Source of the DNA: Scylla paramamosain
Taxonomy: Eukaryota; Arthropoda; Malacostraca; Decapoda; Portunidae
Length of the DNA: 64,000 nucleotides
Assembly (NCBI RefSeq): GCF_035594125.1
Contig: NC_087156.1
Location: 12,668,806-12,732,805 of the forward strand
Reading direction: 5' to 3'
Both the position numbers and the translations under genes were made by a program. Shown piece after piece: positions 51,691 through 63,609 of the stretch. Under the pieces are notes generated by a model, which saw nothing but the letters and a program-made list of their open reading frames with translations, was not told the origin of the DNA and did not search any database. Position 1 is the first letter of the stretch, and every line of letters starts with the position of its first letter.

Positions 51691-52672
51691 AAGGTCATGG
51701 ACAAGCGGCAGGCGACAGAGTGTTGTAATAAACGGCTCTAAATCCGAGTGGGGTCAAGTAATTAGTGGGGTGATAAAGGGATTAATAGTATTAGGACTGA
51801 TGTTGTTTGTAATATATCTCAATGACTTGGATAGTGGAATTAGTAGTGTTGTTAGTAAATTTGCGGATGACACGAGAGTATGTAGATTAATTAGGTCAGA
51901 ATCGTATACCATCGCCTTGCAGGCAGATTTTGATAGGATGAACGAATGGACAGACAGATGGCAAATGCAGTTTAATATCAACAAATGTAAAGCACTTAGC
52001 GTAAGTAGAAGAAACCCACACAGTAGTTACACAATGAACAACCAAGTTCTGGTAGGTTCAGGGTTAGAAAAAGATTTGAGATTTAAAGTTAGCTCTGAAC
52101 TCCGTCTAAGAAAGCAATGCAAAGAGGCCAGAAACAAAGCAAATAGTGTATTATGACTCATTTTCAGGAGTGCTAAAAGTAAAACTCCCGAAGTAATATT
52201 AAAGTTACATTTAGCGCTGGTCAGTCTTCATCTAGACTACGCTGTCCTATTCTGGTCACCACATCACAGGAAGGATAAAGGTCTATTAGAATCACTTCAA
52301 AGGAGAATGACTAAAAGGATACAGGGGATGTGGAGTATTCCTTACGAAGCGAGATTCAAGCTGTTAAATTTACATTCTTTAGAGAAACGTAGGTTAAGAG
52401 TGGACCTGATAGAAGTCTTTAAATGGTATATGGGTTATAACAAGGGGAACATAATGAAAATTCTTAGAATCTGTATCCATGATAGAACAAGAAAAATAGA
52501 ACATCTAGTTTTCAGGCTTGAGCCTGAAAACTTGATGTTCAAAAAGGAAACATGAAGGAATTGGTTTTCAAATACAGTAGTAGATGATTGGAACGGACTT
52601 AGTAATCAAGCTGTTAGTGCTGAGGCATTTGGCAACTGTAAGAGAAAATTACACATTTATAGATGGGGATGA
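51690..52672 (+). pseudogene. CR1-like polyprotein remnant, reverse transcriptase palm, thumb and C-terminus
   Basis: Similarity resumes with RRQSVVINGSKSEWGQVISG, before the frame of VIYLNDLDSGISS and the catalytic FADDTRV (FADD at 51,860-51,871), then MQFNINKCKALSVSR. From 51,770 one frame is open to 52,672 except for two TGA codons at 52,154 and 52,553. Each is one base from a likely sense codon (GGA and CGA). It ends with VVDDWNGLSNQAVSAEAF, a typical C-terminal motif, and TGA at 52,670-52,672. The usual PQGSVLGP motif has decayed to IKGLIVLG. Confidence 0.85.
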
Positions 52673-52752
52673 TAGGTGGAAATACGTAGGCAAATTTCAT
52701 ACAAGTACTGCCACGTGTAGGCTAGATGTCTTCTTGCATATTTACTTATTTT

Positions 52753-52770
52753 TTATGTTCTTATGTTCTT
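52753..52770 (+). repeat. 8-bp tail repeats of the CR1-like element
   Basis: TTATGTTC at 52,753-52,760 and again at 52,761-52,768, then TT. The next bases ATTACCAAAAGCG are satellite. Confidence 0.85.
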
Positions 52771-53720
52771 ATTACCAAAAGCGTGTATTTTCAGTGTTTT
52801 TCAGCTATTCCGTGAAAAATAAAATGCCAAAATGCATGCAAAGCACCCTAAATGAGGAAAAAAAGGGACATTACGAGAAACGTGCATTATAAGTGTTTTT
52901 AAGATTCTTAGATACCAAAACCCTGAACCTCATAAATAACACTCTTAATTGAGAAACAGAACAACCTTACCAAATGCGTGGATTTTGAGTGTTTTTCACA
53001 TTCTTGGTTACCAAAAACCCAAAGTGCATACGAAACTAGATTTATGTGGAAAAAAAAGACATTTCCAGAAAAGTGTCTTGTGAGTGTTTTTGAGCGTGTT
53101 AGGCAATAAAGCACTAAAAAGCAGGGCAATCACATTACATGGGAATAAAACCAACTTTTACCAAGAACTTGCCTTTAAGTGTTTTTGAGCTCCTAACACA
53201 CCAAAACGCTAAAACGCATGCAAAACACCCTTTATGAAGAAACAAAATAACATTACCAAAAACATGTATTTTGAGTGTTTTTGATCATGTTACCTATAAA
53301 AACGCTTAAATACATGCAAAGAACCCTATGTTTGGGAAACGAAAGGACATTACGAGAAACGTGTATTATGAATGTTATTAAATTCCTTAAGCACCAAAAA
53401 GCTAAAATCCACAAATAACACTCTTTATAGAGAAAAAAAAGAATCTTCCTTTTTTTTTGTTATTCTTCATAGGTACCGAGATGTCAAAATTCTGGCAAAA
53501 TTCAGGGAAATTATGTGGAAAAAAGAACATTTTCAAAAAAAGTTAATTTTAGCTTTTTTTTGGGCAGTTATGTACCAAAACCTAAATTGCATTAAAAGTG
53601 ACCTCTATAAGGAAATTAAAGGACTTTACCAGAATCCTGTCTTTTGAGTGTTTTTCAGCATGTTAGGCACTAAAACAATAAATAATATGGAAGTCAATTT
53701 ATATGGGAATCCAAAACAAA

Positions 53721-53737
53721 ATCACTTAACACTTGTC
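53721..53737 (-). other. Empty target site of the Jockey-type retrotransposon
   Basis: ATCACTTAACACTTGTC is the exact complement of the retrotransposon flanks at 37,681 and 41,020 joined with one AAGTG. Ordinary units read ATTACTGAAAACGTGTC here, so this unit and the interrupted one are the same rare subtype, one with and one without the insertion. Confidence 0.9.
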
Positions 53738-56490
53738 TTTTCAGTGTTTTACGTAGAAACACGCTAAAACGGATGCAAACAGACCAATATGAAGAAATAG
53801 AATAACACTGCCAAAAAGGTATATTTTGAGTGTTTTTGAGCCTGTTACCTACAAAAAACGCGAAAATGGATGCAAAGCACACTATATTGGGAAACAAAAG
53901 GACATTACGAGAAACCTGTATAATGAGTGTTTTATAGTTTCACAACAACTACAAGGCAAAAGTTTCTTAGATACCAAAATGCTGAAACTCATGAATAACA
54001 CTCTTGATTGAGATACAGAACAACCTTACCAAATGCGTGTATTTTGAGTGTTTTTCACATTCTTAGTTACCAAAACACGAAATTGCATGCGAAACTAGGT
54101 TCATGTAGGGAAAAAATTATATTGCCAGAAAATGTCACATCACATTACATGTGAATAAAACAAACTTTTACCAAAAACTTGCCGTTAAATATTTTTGAGC
54201 TCCTTACATACAAAAACGCTAAAACGAATGCAAAAAATCCTTTATGGAGAAACTCAATAACATTACAAAAAACATGTATTTTGAGTGTTTTTGATCATGT
54301 TACCTATAAAAACGCTTAAATACATGCAAAGAATCCTATGTTTTGGAAACGAAAGGGCATTACGAGAAAAGTGTATATAAGTGTTTTTAAGTTACTTAAA
54401 TACCAAAAAGCTAAAACCCACAAATGACACTCTTTATGAAGAAACAAAAAAATAAAAATAAAAATAAATAAATGAAATAAAAAAAAATAATATATATTTT
54501 TTTTGTTATTCATCTTGATAGGTACCGAGATGCCAAAATTCTGGTAAAATTCAGGGAAACTATGTGGATAAAAGAACATTATCGAAAAAGTTAATTTTAG
54601 CTTTTTTTTTCGGACTGTTATGTACCAAACCCAAAATGGATGCAAAGCAAGCTATATGGGGAAATTAAACGACTTTCAAAGAAAACTGTCTTTTCAGTGT
54701 TTTTCAGCATGTTAGGCACCAAAACGATAAATAATATGGAAGTCACTCTATATGGGAATCCAAAAATAAATTACTGAAAACGTGTCTTTTCAGTGTTTTA
54801 CATAAAAAATCGCTAAAACTGATGCAAACAGACCAATATGAAGAAATAGAATAACATTACCAAAATGGTATATTTTAAGTATTTTTGAGCTTGTAACCAA
54901 CAAAAAAAAAAAAAAAAACGAGAACATGGATGCAAAGCACTCTATATTGGGAAATAAAAAGACATTACGAGAAACGTGTATAATGAGTATTTTATAGTTT
55001 AACAAGAACCACGAAGTAAAAAACGCAAAAACTAGTGTATATGGAGAAGTTTCTTAGGTACCAAAATGCTGAAACTCCTGAATAAATCTCTTAATTAAGA
55101 AACAGAATAACATTACTAAATGTGTGTATTTTGAGTGTTTTTCACATTCTTAGTTACTAGAACCCCAAATTGCATTCGAAACTACCTTTATGTGGGAAAA
55201 AAATAACATTACCAGAAAAGTGTCTTTTGAGGGTTTTTGAGAGAGTTAGGCAATAAAGCACTAAAAAGGAGGGCAATCACATTACATGGGAATAAAACCA
55301 TCTTTTACCAAGAACTTGCCTTTAAGTGTTTTTTAACTCCTTATATACCAAAACGCTAAAACACAGGCAAAACACCCTTTATAGAGAAACAGATTAACAT
55401 TATCAAAAACATATATTTTGAGTGTTTTTGATCATGTTGCCTCTAAAAACGCTTAAATACATGCAAGGAACTCTATGTCTGGGAAACGAAAGAACATTAC
55501 GAGAAACGTGTATTATGCGTGTTTTTAAGCTCCATAAGTACCAAAAAGCTAAAACCTCTTTATAGAGAAAAAATAAAGAAATAATTAAAAAATAGGATTT
55601 TTTTTTTATTCTTCTTCATAGGTACTGAGATGCCAAAATTCTGGCAAAATTCAGGGAAATTATGTGAAAAAAAAAACATTATCAAAAAAAGTTAATTTCA
55701 GCTTTTTTTTTCGGACTGTTATGTACCAAACCATGAAGTGCATGCAAAGCCAACTATATGGGGAAATTAAACGACTTTACGAAAAACCTGTGTTTCTAGT
55801 GTTTTGAGCATGTTTGTCACCAAAACAATAAATAATATTGAAGTCATTCTATGTGAGAATCCAAAACAAAATTACTTTAAACGTGTCTTTTTCGTGTTTT
55901 ACGTAGAAAAATGCTAAAACGGATGCAAACCAACCAATATGAAGAAATAGAATAAGATTACCAAAAAGGTATAATTTGAGTGTTTTTTTAGCTTTTTACT
56001 TACAAAAAACGAGAAAATGGATGCAAATCTCTCTCTATTGGTTAACAAAAGGACATTACGAGAAACGTGTATAATGAGTGTTTTATAGATTCTCAAGAAT
56101 CACAAGGCAATAAACGGAAAAACATATATATGGAGAAGTTTCTTAGATACCAAAATGCTAAAACTCCTGAATAACACTCTAAATTGAGAAACAGAACAAC
56201 CTTACTAAATGTGTGCATTTTGAGTGTTTTTCACATTCTTAGTTACCAAAACCCCAAATTTTATGTGAAAGTAACTTTATGTGGGAAAAAAATGACATTA
56301 CCAAATAAGTGTTTTTTATGTGATTTTTTTTTAGCATGATAGGCAATACAGCACTAAAAAGCAGGGCAATCACATTACATGGGAATAAAACTAACTTTTA
56401 CTAAGAACTTGCCTTTAAGTGTTTTTGAGCTCCTTATATACCAAAACGCTAAAACGAATGCAAAACACCCTTTATGGAGAAACAGAATAA

Positions 56491-57567
56491 CATTACCAAA
56501 AACATGTATTTTGAGTGTTTTTGATCATGTTACCTATAAAAACGCTTAAATACATGCAAAAAACCTTATGTTTGGGAAATTAAAGGACATTTCGAGAAAC
56601 ATGTATTACGAGTGTTTAGCTAAAACTCTTTATAGAAAAAAAAATAAATAAAAAGATAGGAATTTATTTATTGTTTTGTTATTCATCTTCATAGGTACCA
56701 AGATGCCAAAATTCTGAAAAAATTCAGGGAAATTATGTGAAAAAAGAATATTATGAAAAAAGTTAATTTTAGCTTTTTTTTTCGGACTGTTATGTACCAA
56801 ACCCTAAAGTGCATCCAAAGCCACCTATATGGGGAAATTAAACGTCCTTACCAGAAATCTGTCTTTTGTGTTTTTTTTTTTTTTTCAGCATGTTAGGCAC
56901 CAAAACGATAAATAATGTGGAAGTCACTCAATGTGGGAATGCATCAGAAAATTACTGAAAAAGTGTCTTTTCAGTGTTTTACGTAGAAAAACACTAAATC
57001 GAATGCAAACCAACGAATATGGAGAAATAGAATAACTTTCCCAAAAAAGTATATTTTGAGTGTTTTTGAACTTACCTTCAAAAAACGTGAAAATGGATGG
57101 AAAGCACTCTATATTGGGATACAAAAGGACATTACGAGAAACGTGTATAATGAGTGTTTTATAGTTTCACAACAGCCACAAGGCAAAAATCGAAAAACTC
57201 GGTGTATCTGGAGAAGTTTCTTAGATACCAAAATGCTGAAACTCAGATATAACACACTTTATTAAGAATACAGAACAACCATACCAAATGCATGTATTTT
57301 GAGTGCTTTTCACATTCTTAGTTACCAAAACCAAAAATTGCATGCGAAACTAGCTTTATGTGTGAAAAAAAAATGACATTACCAGAAAAGTGTCTTTTGA
57401 GTGTTTTTGAACGTGAAAGGCACTAAAGCACTAAAAAGGAGGGCAATCACATTATATGGGAATAAAACCAACTTTTACCAAGAACCTGCCTTTAAGTGTA
57501 TTTGAGCTTCTTACATACCAAAACGCTTAAACGCATGCAAAACACCCTTTATGGAGAAACAGAATAA
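56491..57567 (+). repeat. Reference 1,077-bp higher-order unit with its module order
   Basis: Chosen as a clean example. Order of modules by their opening words: M3 CATTACCAAAAACATG (97 bp), M4 CATTTCGAGAAACATG (shortened here), an A/T-rich tract, M5 ATAGGTACCAAGATGCC, M6 TTATGTACCAAACCCTAAAG, M7 CCTTACCAGAAATCTG with GATAAATAAT, M8 ATTACTGAAAAAGTG with TTTTACGTAGAAA, M9 TTTCCCAAAAAAGTATATTT, M10 CATTACGAGAAACGTGTATA (about 1.5 monomers), M11 CCATACCAAATGCATG, M1 CATTACCAGAAAAGTGTC, M2 CTTTTACCAAGAACCTGCC. Neighbouring modules within the unit look only about two-thirds alike by eye, while the same module in different units is far closer, the mark of higher-order organisation. Confidence 0.85.
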
Positions 57568-58260
57568 CATTACCAGAAACATGTATTTTGAGTGTTTTTG
57601 ATCATGTTACCTATAAAAACGCCTAAATACATGCAAAGAACCCTATGTTTGGAAAATGAAATGACATTACGAAATTTGAGTATTATGAGTGTTTTTAAGT
57701 TCCTTAACTACCAAAAAGCTAAAACCCACAAATAACTCTTTATAGAGGGAGAAAAAAAATTTGTTATTCATCTTCATAGGTACCAAGATGCCAAAATTCT
57801 GGCAAAATTCATGGAAATTTTGTAAAAAAAAATCATTATAAAAATATAATTTTAGCTTTTTTCCGGAGTTATGTACAAACTCTGAAGTGCATGCAAATCC
57901 ACCTATATGGGGAAATTACACGACTTTACCAGAAACCTGTCTTTTGAGTGTTTTTAAGCAATCTGAACAATATTACTTAAAAAGTGTCTTTTCAGTGATT
58001 TACGTAGAAAAACGCTAAAACGGATGCAAACCAACCAATATGAAGAAATAGAATAACATTACCAAAAAGATATATTTTGATGTGTTTTTGAGCTTGTTAC
58101 CTACAAAAAATTCAAAAATGGATGGAAAGCACTTAATATTGGCAAAGAAGAGGACATTACAAGAAACGTGTATGAGTGTTTTATAGTTTGACAAAAACCA
58201 CAAGGTAAAATACTCAAAAAACTCGTGTACATAAAGAAGTTTCTTACATATCAAAAAGCT

Positions 58261-58370
58261 GAAACTCATCAATAACACTTTTAATTTTGAAACAGAAATA
58301 CCTTACCAAATGTGTGTATTAGAAAAGTTTCTTACATACCAAAATGCTGAAACTCATGAATAACACTTTT
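58261..58370 (+). repeat. 88-bp partial duplication landmark, fourth copy
   Basis: GAAACTCAT at 58,261 and 58,349, exactly 88 bp apart, with the ACCTTACCAAATGTGTG boundary between. Cleanest copy of this landmark. Confidence 0.85.
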
Positions 58371-61300
58371 AATTAAGAAATAGAACCTTACTAAATGCCT
58401 GTGATTTGAGATTTTTTTCACATTCTTAGTTGCCAAGACCCAAAATTCCATGCAAAACTAGCTTTATGTGGGAAAAAAAATGATATTACCAAAAAAGTGT
58501 CTTTTGAGTGTTTTTCAGCGTGTTAGGCAATAAAGCACTAAAAAGGAGGGGAATCACATTACATGGGAACAATAACAACTTTTACCAAGAACTTGCCTTT
58601 AAGTGTTTTTGAGCTAATTACATACAAAAACGCTAAAACGCATGCAAAACACTTTTTATGGAGAAAGAGAATAAAATTACCAAAAACATATATTTTGAGT
58701 GTTTTTGATCATGTTATCTATAAAAACGCTCAAATACATGCAAAAACCTTATGTTTAAGAAACTAAAGGACATTACGAAAAATGTGTATTATAAGTGTTT
58801 TTAAGTTCCTTAAGTACCAAAAAGCTAAAACCCACAAATAACACAATTTATTTCGAAAAAAAAGTAAGAAAATAAAAAAATAGGATTTCTATTTTTTTAT
58901 TAATCTTCATAGGTACCGAGATGCCAAAATTCTGGGAAAATTCAGGGCTATTATATGTTAAAACAAAAATGATCAAAAAAGTAAATTTTAGCTTTTTTTT
59001 TCGGAGTGTTATGTACCAAATCCTAGAGTGCATCCAAAGACTCCCATATGAGGAAATTAAACGACCTTACCAGAAATTTGTTTTTTGAGTGTTTTTCAGC
59101 ATGTCAGGCACCAAAACGATAAATAATAAGGAACTCACTCTATATGAGAATCCAAAACAAAATTGCTGAAAACGTGTTTTTTCTTTCTTTTACGTAGAAA
59201 ATCGCTAAAACGGATGCAAACCTACCAATATCAAGAAATAGAAAAATATTACCAAAACAGTATATTTTGAGTATTTTTGAGCTTATTACCTACAAAAAAC
59301 GCGAAAATTTATGCAAAGCACTCTATATTAGAAAACAAAAGGACTTTGCAAGAAAAGTGTATAATGAGTTCTTTATAGTTCAAAAGAACCAAAAGGCAAA
59401 AAACACAAAAACTTTTATATGAAGAAGGTTCCTAGATACCAAAATGCTGAAACTTATGAATAACACTCTTAATTGAGAAACCGAACAACCTTACTAAATG
59501 CGTGTATTTTGAGTGCTTTTCACATTCTTAGTTACCAAAACCCCAAATTTCATGCAAAACCACCTTTATGTGAGAAAAAAATAACATTACCAGAAAAGTG
59601 TCTTTTAAATGTTTTTGAGCGTGATAGGCAATATAGCACTAAAAAGCAAGGCAAACATATTACACTGGAATAACACCAATTTATACCAAAAACTTGCCTT
59701 TAAGTGTTTTTGAGGTCCTTATATACCAAACCGCTAAAACGCATACAAAACAAATTTTATGGAAAAACAGAACATTATTAAAAACATGTATTTTGAGTGT
59801 TTTTGATATTGTTATTTATTAAAACGCCTAATTACATGCAAAGAACATTATGTTTGGGAAACAAAAAGATATTACGAGAAACGTGTATTATGAGTGTTTT
59901 TTAAGTTCCTTAAGTACCAAAAAACTAAAACCCATAAATAACAGTCTTTATTTAGAAAATAAAAAAAAAATATATAAAAAAATAGGATTTTTTTATTTAT
60001 TTATTTATTTTTTGTTATTTATATTCATAGGTACCGAGATGCCAAAATTCTGGGAAAATTCAGGGCAATCATATGATAAAAGAATATTATCAAAAAAGTT
60101 AATTTCCGTTTTTTTTTTCGGACTGTTATATACCAAACCTTAAAGTGCATGCAAAGACTCCTATATGAAGTAATTAAACGACCTTACCAGAAATATGTTT
60201 TTTGAGTGTTCTTTAGCATGTTAGGCACCAAAACGATAAATAATAAAGAACTCACTCTATATGGGAATCCAAAAAAAAGCTACTGAAAACGTGTCTTCTC
60301 AGTGTTTTTCGACAGAAAAACGCTAAAACGGTTGCAAAGCAAGCAATATCAAGAAATAGAAAAACGTTACTAAAAAGGTGTATTTTGCGTGTTTTTGAGC
60401 ATGTTACCTACAAAAACGCGAAAATTGATTCAAAGCACTCTATATTGGGAAACAAAAGGACATTGCAAGAAAAGTGTATAATGAGTGTTTTATAGTTCAA
60501 AAGAACCACAAGGCAAAAAACGCAAAATATCGTGTATATGGAGAGGTTTCCTAGATACAAAGAAGCTAAAACTCATGTATAACACTTCTAATTGAGAAAC
60601 AGAACAGCCTTAATAAATGCGTGTATTTTGAGTGCTTTTCACATTCTTAGTTAGCAAAATCCCAAATTGCATGCGAAAATAGATTTCTGTGAAAAATAAA
60701 AGAATTTACTAGAAAAGTGTCTTTTGAGTGTTTTTGAGCGTGATAGAAAATAAAGCACTAAAACGGAGGGCAATCACATTACATTTAAAAAAACGAATTT
60801 TTACCAAAAACTTGCATTTATGTGTTTTTAAGCTCCTTGTATACCAAAACACTAAAACGCATCCAAAACACTCTTTATGGTAAAACAGAATAACATTACC
60901 AAAAACATGTATTTTGAGTGTTTTTGATCATGTTACCAATAAAAACGCTTAAATAAATGGAAAGAACACTATTTTTGGGAAACGAAAGGAGATTACGAGA
61001 AACGAGTATTATGAGTGTTTTTAAGTTCATTAATTACCAAAAAGCTAAAAGCCACAAATAACACTCTTTATTGAGAAACAAAAAATAAATAAAAAAAAAT
61101 ACAATATTTTTTTTTCTTTCTTATTCATCTTCACAGGTACCGAAATGCCAAAAATCGAAAAATTCGGACAAATTTCAGGAAATTATGTGAAAAAAGAACA
61201 TTATCAAAAAAGTTAAATTTACCTTATTATGTTATGTACCAAACCCCTAAAGTGCATGCAAAGCCACATATATGGGGAAATTAAACGTCTTTGCTAGAAA

Positions 61301-63300
61301 ACGGTCATATGTGTTTTTCAGCATGATAGGAACCAACACGATAAATAACATGGAAGTCAATCTATATAGGAATCCAAAACAAAATTACTAAAACCGTGTC
61401 TTTTCGGTGTTTTACGTAGAAAAACGCTAAAACGGATGTAAACCAACCAATATGAAGAAATAAAATAACATTACCAAAAAGTTATATTTTAAGTGTTTTT
61501 GAAATTGTTTCCAACAAAAAACGCGAAAATGGATGGAAAATACTCTATATTGGCAAGCAAAAGGACATTACGAAAAACGTGTATAATGAGTGTTTTATAG
61601 TTTCACAAGAACTACAAGGCAAAAAACTTAAAAACTCGTGTATATTGAGAAGTTTCTTACATTCCAAAATGCTGTAACTCTGGAACAACACTCTTAATTG
61701 AGAAACAAAACAATCTTACTAAATGCGTGTTATTTTGAGTGCTTTTCACATCCTTAGTTACCAAAACCCCAAATTGCATGCGAAACCAGCTTTTTGTAAG
61801 AAAAAAAAATGACATTACCAGAAAAATGTCTTTTGAGTGTTTTTGAGCGTGTTAGTCAATAAAGCACTAAAAAGCAGGGCAATCACATTACATTAGAATA
61901 AAACCAATTTTTAACAAGAACTTGCCTTTAAGTGTATTTGAGCTCCTTATATACCAAAACACTAAAATGCATGCAAAATACACTTGATGGTGAAACAGAA
62001 AAACATTACCAAAAACATGTATTTTGAGTGTTTTTAATCATGTTACCAATAAAAACGCTTAAATATATGCAAAAAACCGTATTTTGGGGGAATGAAAGGA
62101 CATTACGAGAAACGTGTATTATGAGTGTTTTTAAGTTCATTATGTACGAAAAAGCTAAAAGCCACAAATTACACTTTTATTGGGAAAAAAAAGTAAATAA
62201 ATAAAAAATTACGATTCATTTTTCATTCTTATTCATCTTCACAGGTAACGAGGTGCCAAAATTCGGGCAAAGTTCAGGAAATTATATGAAATAAGAACAT
62301 TATCAAAAAAGTTAAATTTAGCTTTTTTTTCAGACTGCTATGTACCAAACCCCTAAAGTGCATGCAAAGCCACCTATATGGGGAAATTAAACGTGTTTGC
62401 CAGAAAACTGTCTTATGAGTGTTTTCAGCATGTTAGGAACCAACATGATAAAACCCAAGGAAGTCAATCTATATGGGAATCCAAAAACAAAATTACTGAA
62501 AACGTGTCTTTTCGGTGTTTTACGTACAAAACGCTAAAACGGATGCAAGCTAACCAAAATGAAGAAATAGAATAACATTACCAAAAAAGTATATTTTTAG
62601 TGTTTTTGAAATTGTTATCTACAAAAAACGCGAAAATGGATGGAAAGCACTCTATATTGGGAAGCAAAAGGCACCAAAAAGCATGTTAGGCTTCAAAACA
62701 ATAAATAATATGAAAGTCACTGTATATGGAAATCCAAAACAAAATCACTGGAAACGTGTCTTTTAAAAGATTTACGTAGAAAAACGCTAAAACGGAGGGA
62801 AAATAACCAATATGAAGGAACAGAATAACATTACCAAAAAAGTATATTTTGTGTGTTTTTGAGCTTGTTTCATAAAAAAAGAAACTTGAAAATGAATGCA
62901 AAGCACTCAATATAAGGAAAAAAAAGGACATAATGAGAAACGTGTATAATGAGGGTTTTATAGTTCACCAGAATCACAAGGCAAAAAACGCAAAAACTCG
63001 ACTGTATGGAGAAGTTTCTAAGATATTAAAATACTGAAACTCATGAATAACACTCTTAATCAAGAAACAGAACAACCTTACTAAATGTGTGTATTTTGAG
63101 TGTTTTTTTACATTCTTAGTTACCAAAACCCCAAATTCCATGCGAAACTACTTATACGTGGGAAAAAAATGACATTACCAGAAAAGAGTCTTTGAGTGTT
63201 TTTGAGCGTGTTAGGCAATAAAGCACTAAAAAGCAGGGCAATCACATTACATGGGAATAAAACCAACATTTACGAAGAACTTGCCTTTTAGTGTTTTTCA

Positions 63301-63609
63301 CACGCATTTAGTAATGTTGCTCTGTTTCTCAATTAAGAGTGTTATTCATGAATTTCAGCATTTACACGAGTTTTTGCGTTTTTTGCCTTGTGGATTTTTT
63401 GAACTATAAAACATTCATTATACATTTTTCTTGCAATGTTTTCTACGTAAAACACTGAGAAGACACGTTTTCAGTAATTTTCTTTTGGATTCCCATATAG
63501 AGTGAGTTCCTTATTATTTATCGTTTTGGTGCCGAACATGCTGAAAAACACTCAAAAGACAGATTTCTGGTAAGGTCTTTAATTTCCTCATATGGGAGGC
63601 TTTGCATGT
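63301..63609 (-). repeat. Recurrent ~0.31-kb inverted module, array D copy
   Basis: Flips after TAGTGTTTTTCA into CACGCATTTAGTAATG and flips back at GGCTTTGCATGTCTTTTCAG. The internal shortcut lies at about 63,439 (TTGCAATGTTTTCTACGTAA). Cleanest of the three equivalent copies. Confidence 0.9.

Larger units (their letters stand above)
51103..52770 (+). mobile_element. Old, shortened CR1-like non-LTR retrotransposon
   Basis: A 1.67-kb fragment with mixed composition, unlike the satellite. It begins inside the region between endonuclease and reverse transcriptase (PYRRTRSQKNDPKWMTE, from about 51,149), so it is 5' truncated, lacks an internal piece of the reverse transcriptase, and ends with two 8-bp tail repeats TTATGTTC. 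An 8-bp tail repeat in place of poly(A) is a hallmark of CR1 elements. The protein pattern SLEKRRLRVDLIEVFKW near the C-terminus is also common in CR1/L2-type elements. It interrupts one satellite monomer (GAAGCGAAATAA | ATTACCAAAAGCG) with the monomer phase kept. Decay is much heavier than in the 37.7-41.0 kb element, suggesting greater age. Confidence 0.88.
52771..63300 (+). repeat. Satellite array D, cleanest higher-order array
   Basis: First about 230 bp are transitional monomers, then regular higher-order units. Module M3 starts at 53,251, 54,261, 55,398, 56,491, 57,568, 58,675, 59,773, 60,894 and 62,004, giving units of 1,010-1,137 bp. M5 landmarks are at about 53,471, 54,521, 55,621, 56,694, 57,779, 58,912, 60,030, 61,136 and 62,246. 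The first unit is short because part of module M10 is missing (GGCAAAAGTTTCTTAG at 53,953). Corresponds directly to array A about 7-18.4 kb, but without two units present in A and B. Best place to derive consensus monomers. No gene. Confidence 0.94.

Noticed and set aside
53826..54011. Recurring 60-70-residue frames with CKALYIGKQKDITRN-like text (also near 12,436, 32,408, 37,605, 57,056)
   Set aside because: They recur because modules M9 and M10 recur. Frames are not kept open more than expected and differ between copies, so there is no sign of a conserved protein.
56491..57567. CENP-B-like box in the satellite
   Set aside because: I looked for the TTCG...CGGGA-type pattern in the clean reference unit and found no convincing match, so centromere identity is left open.
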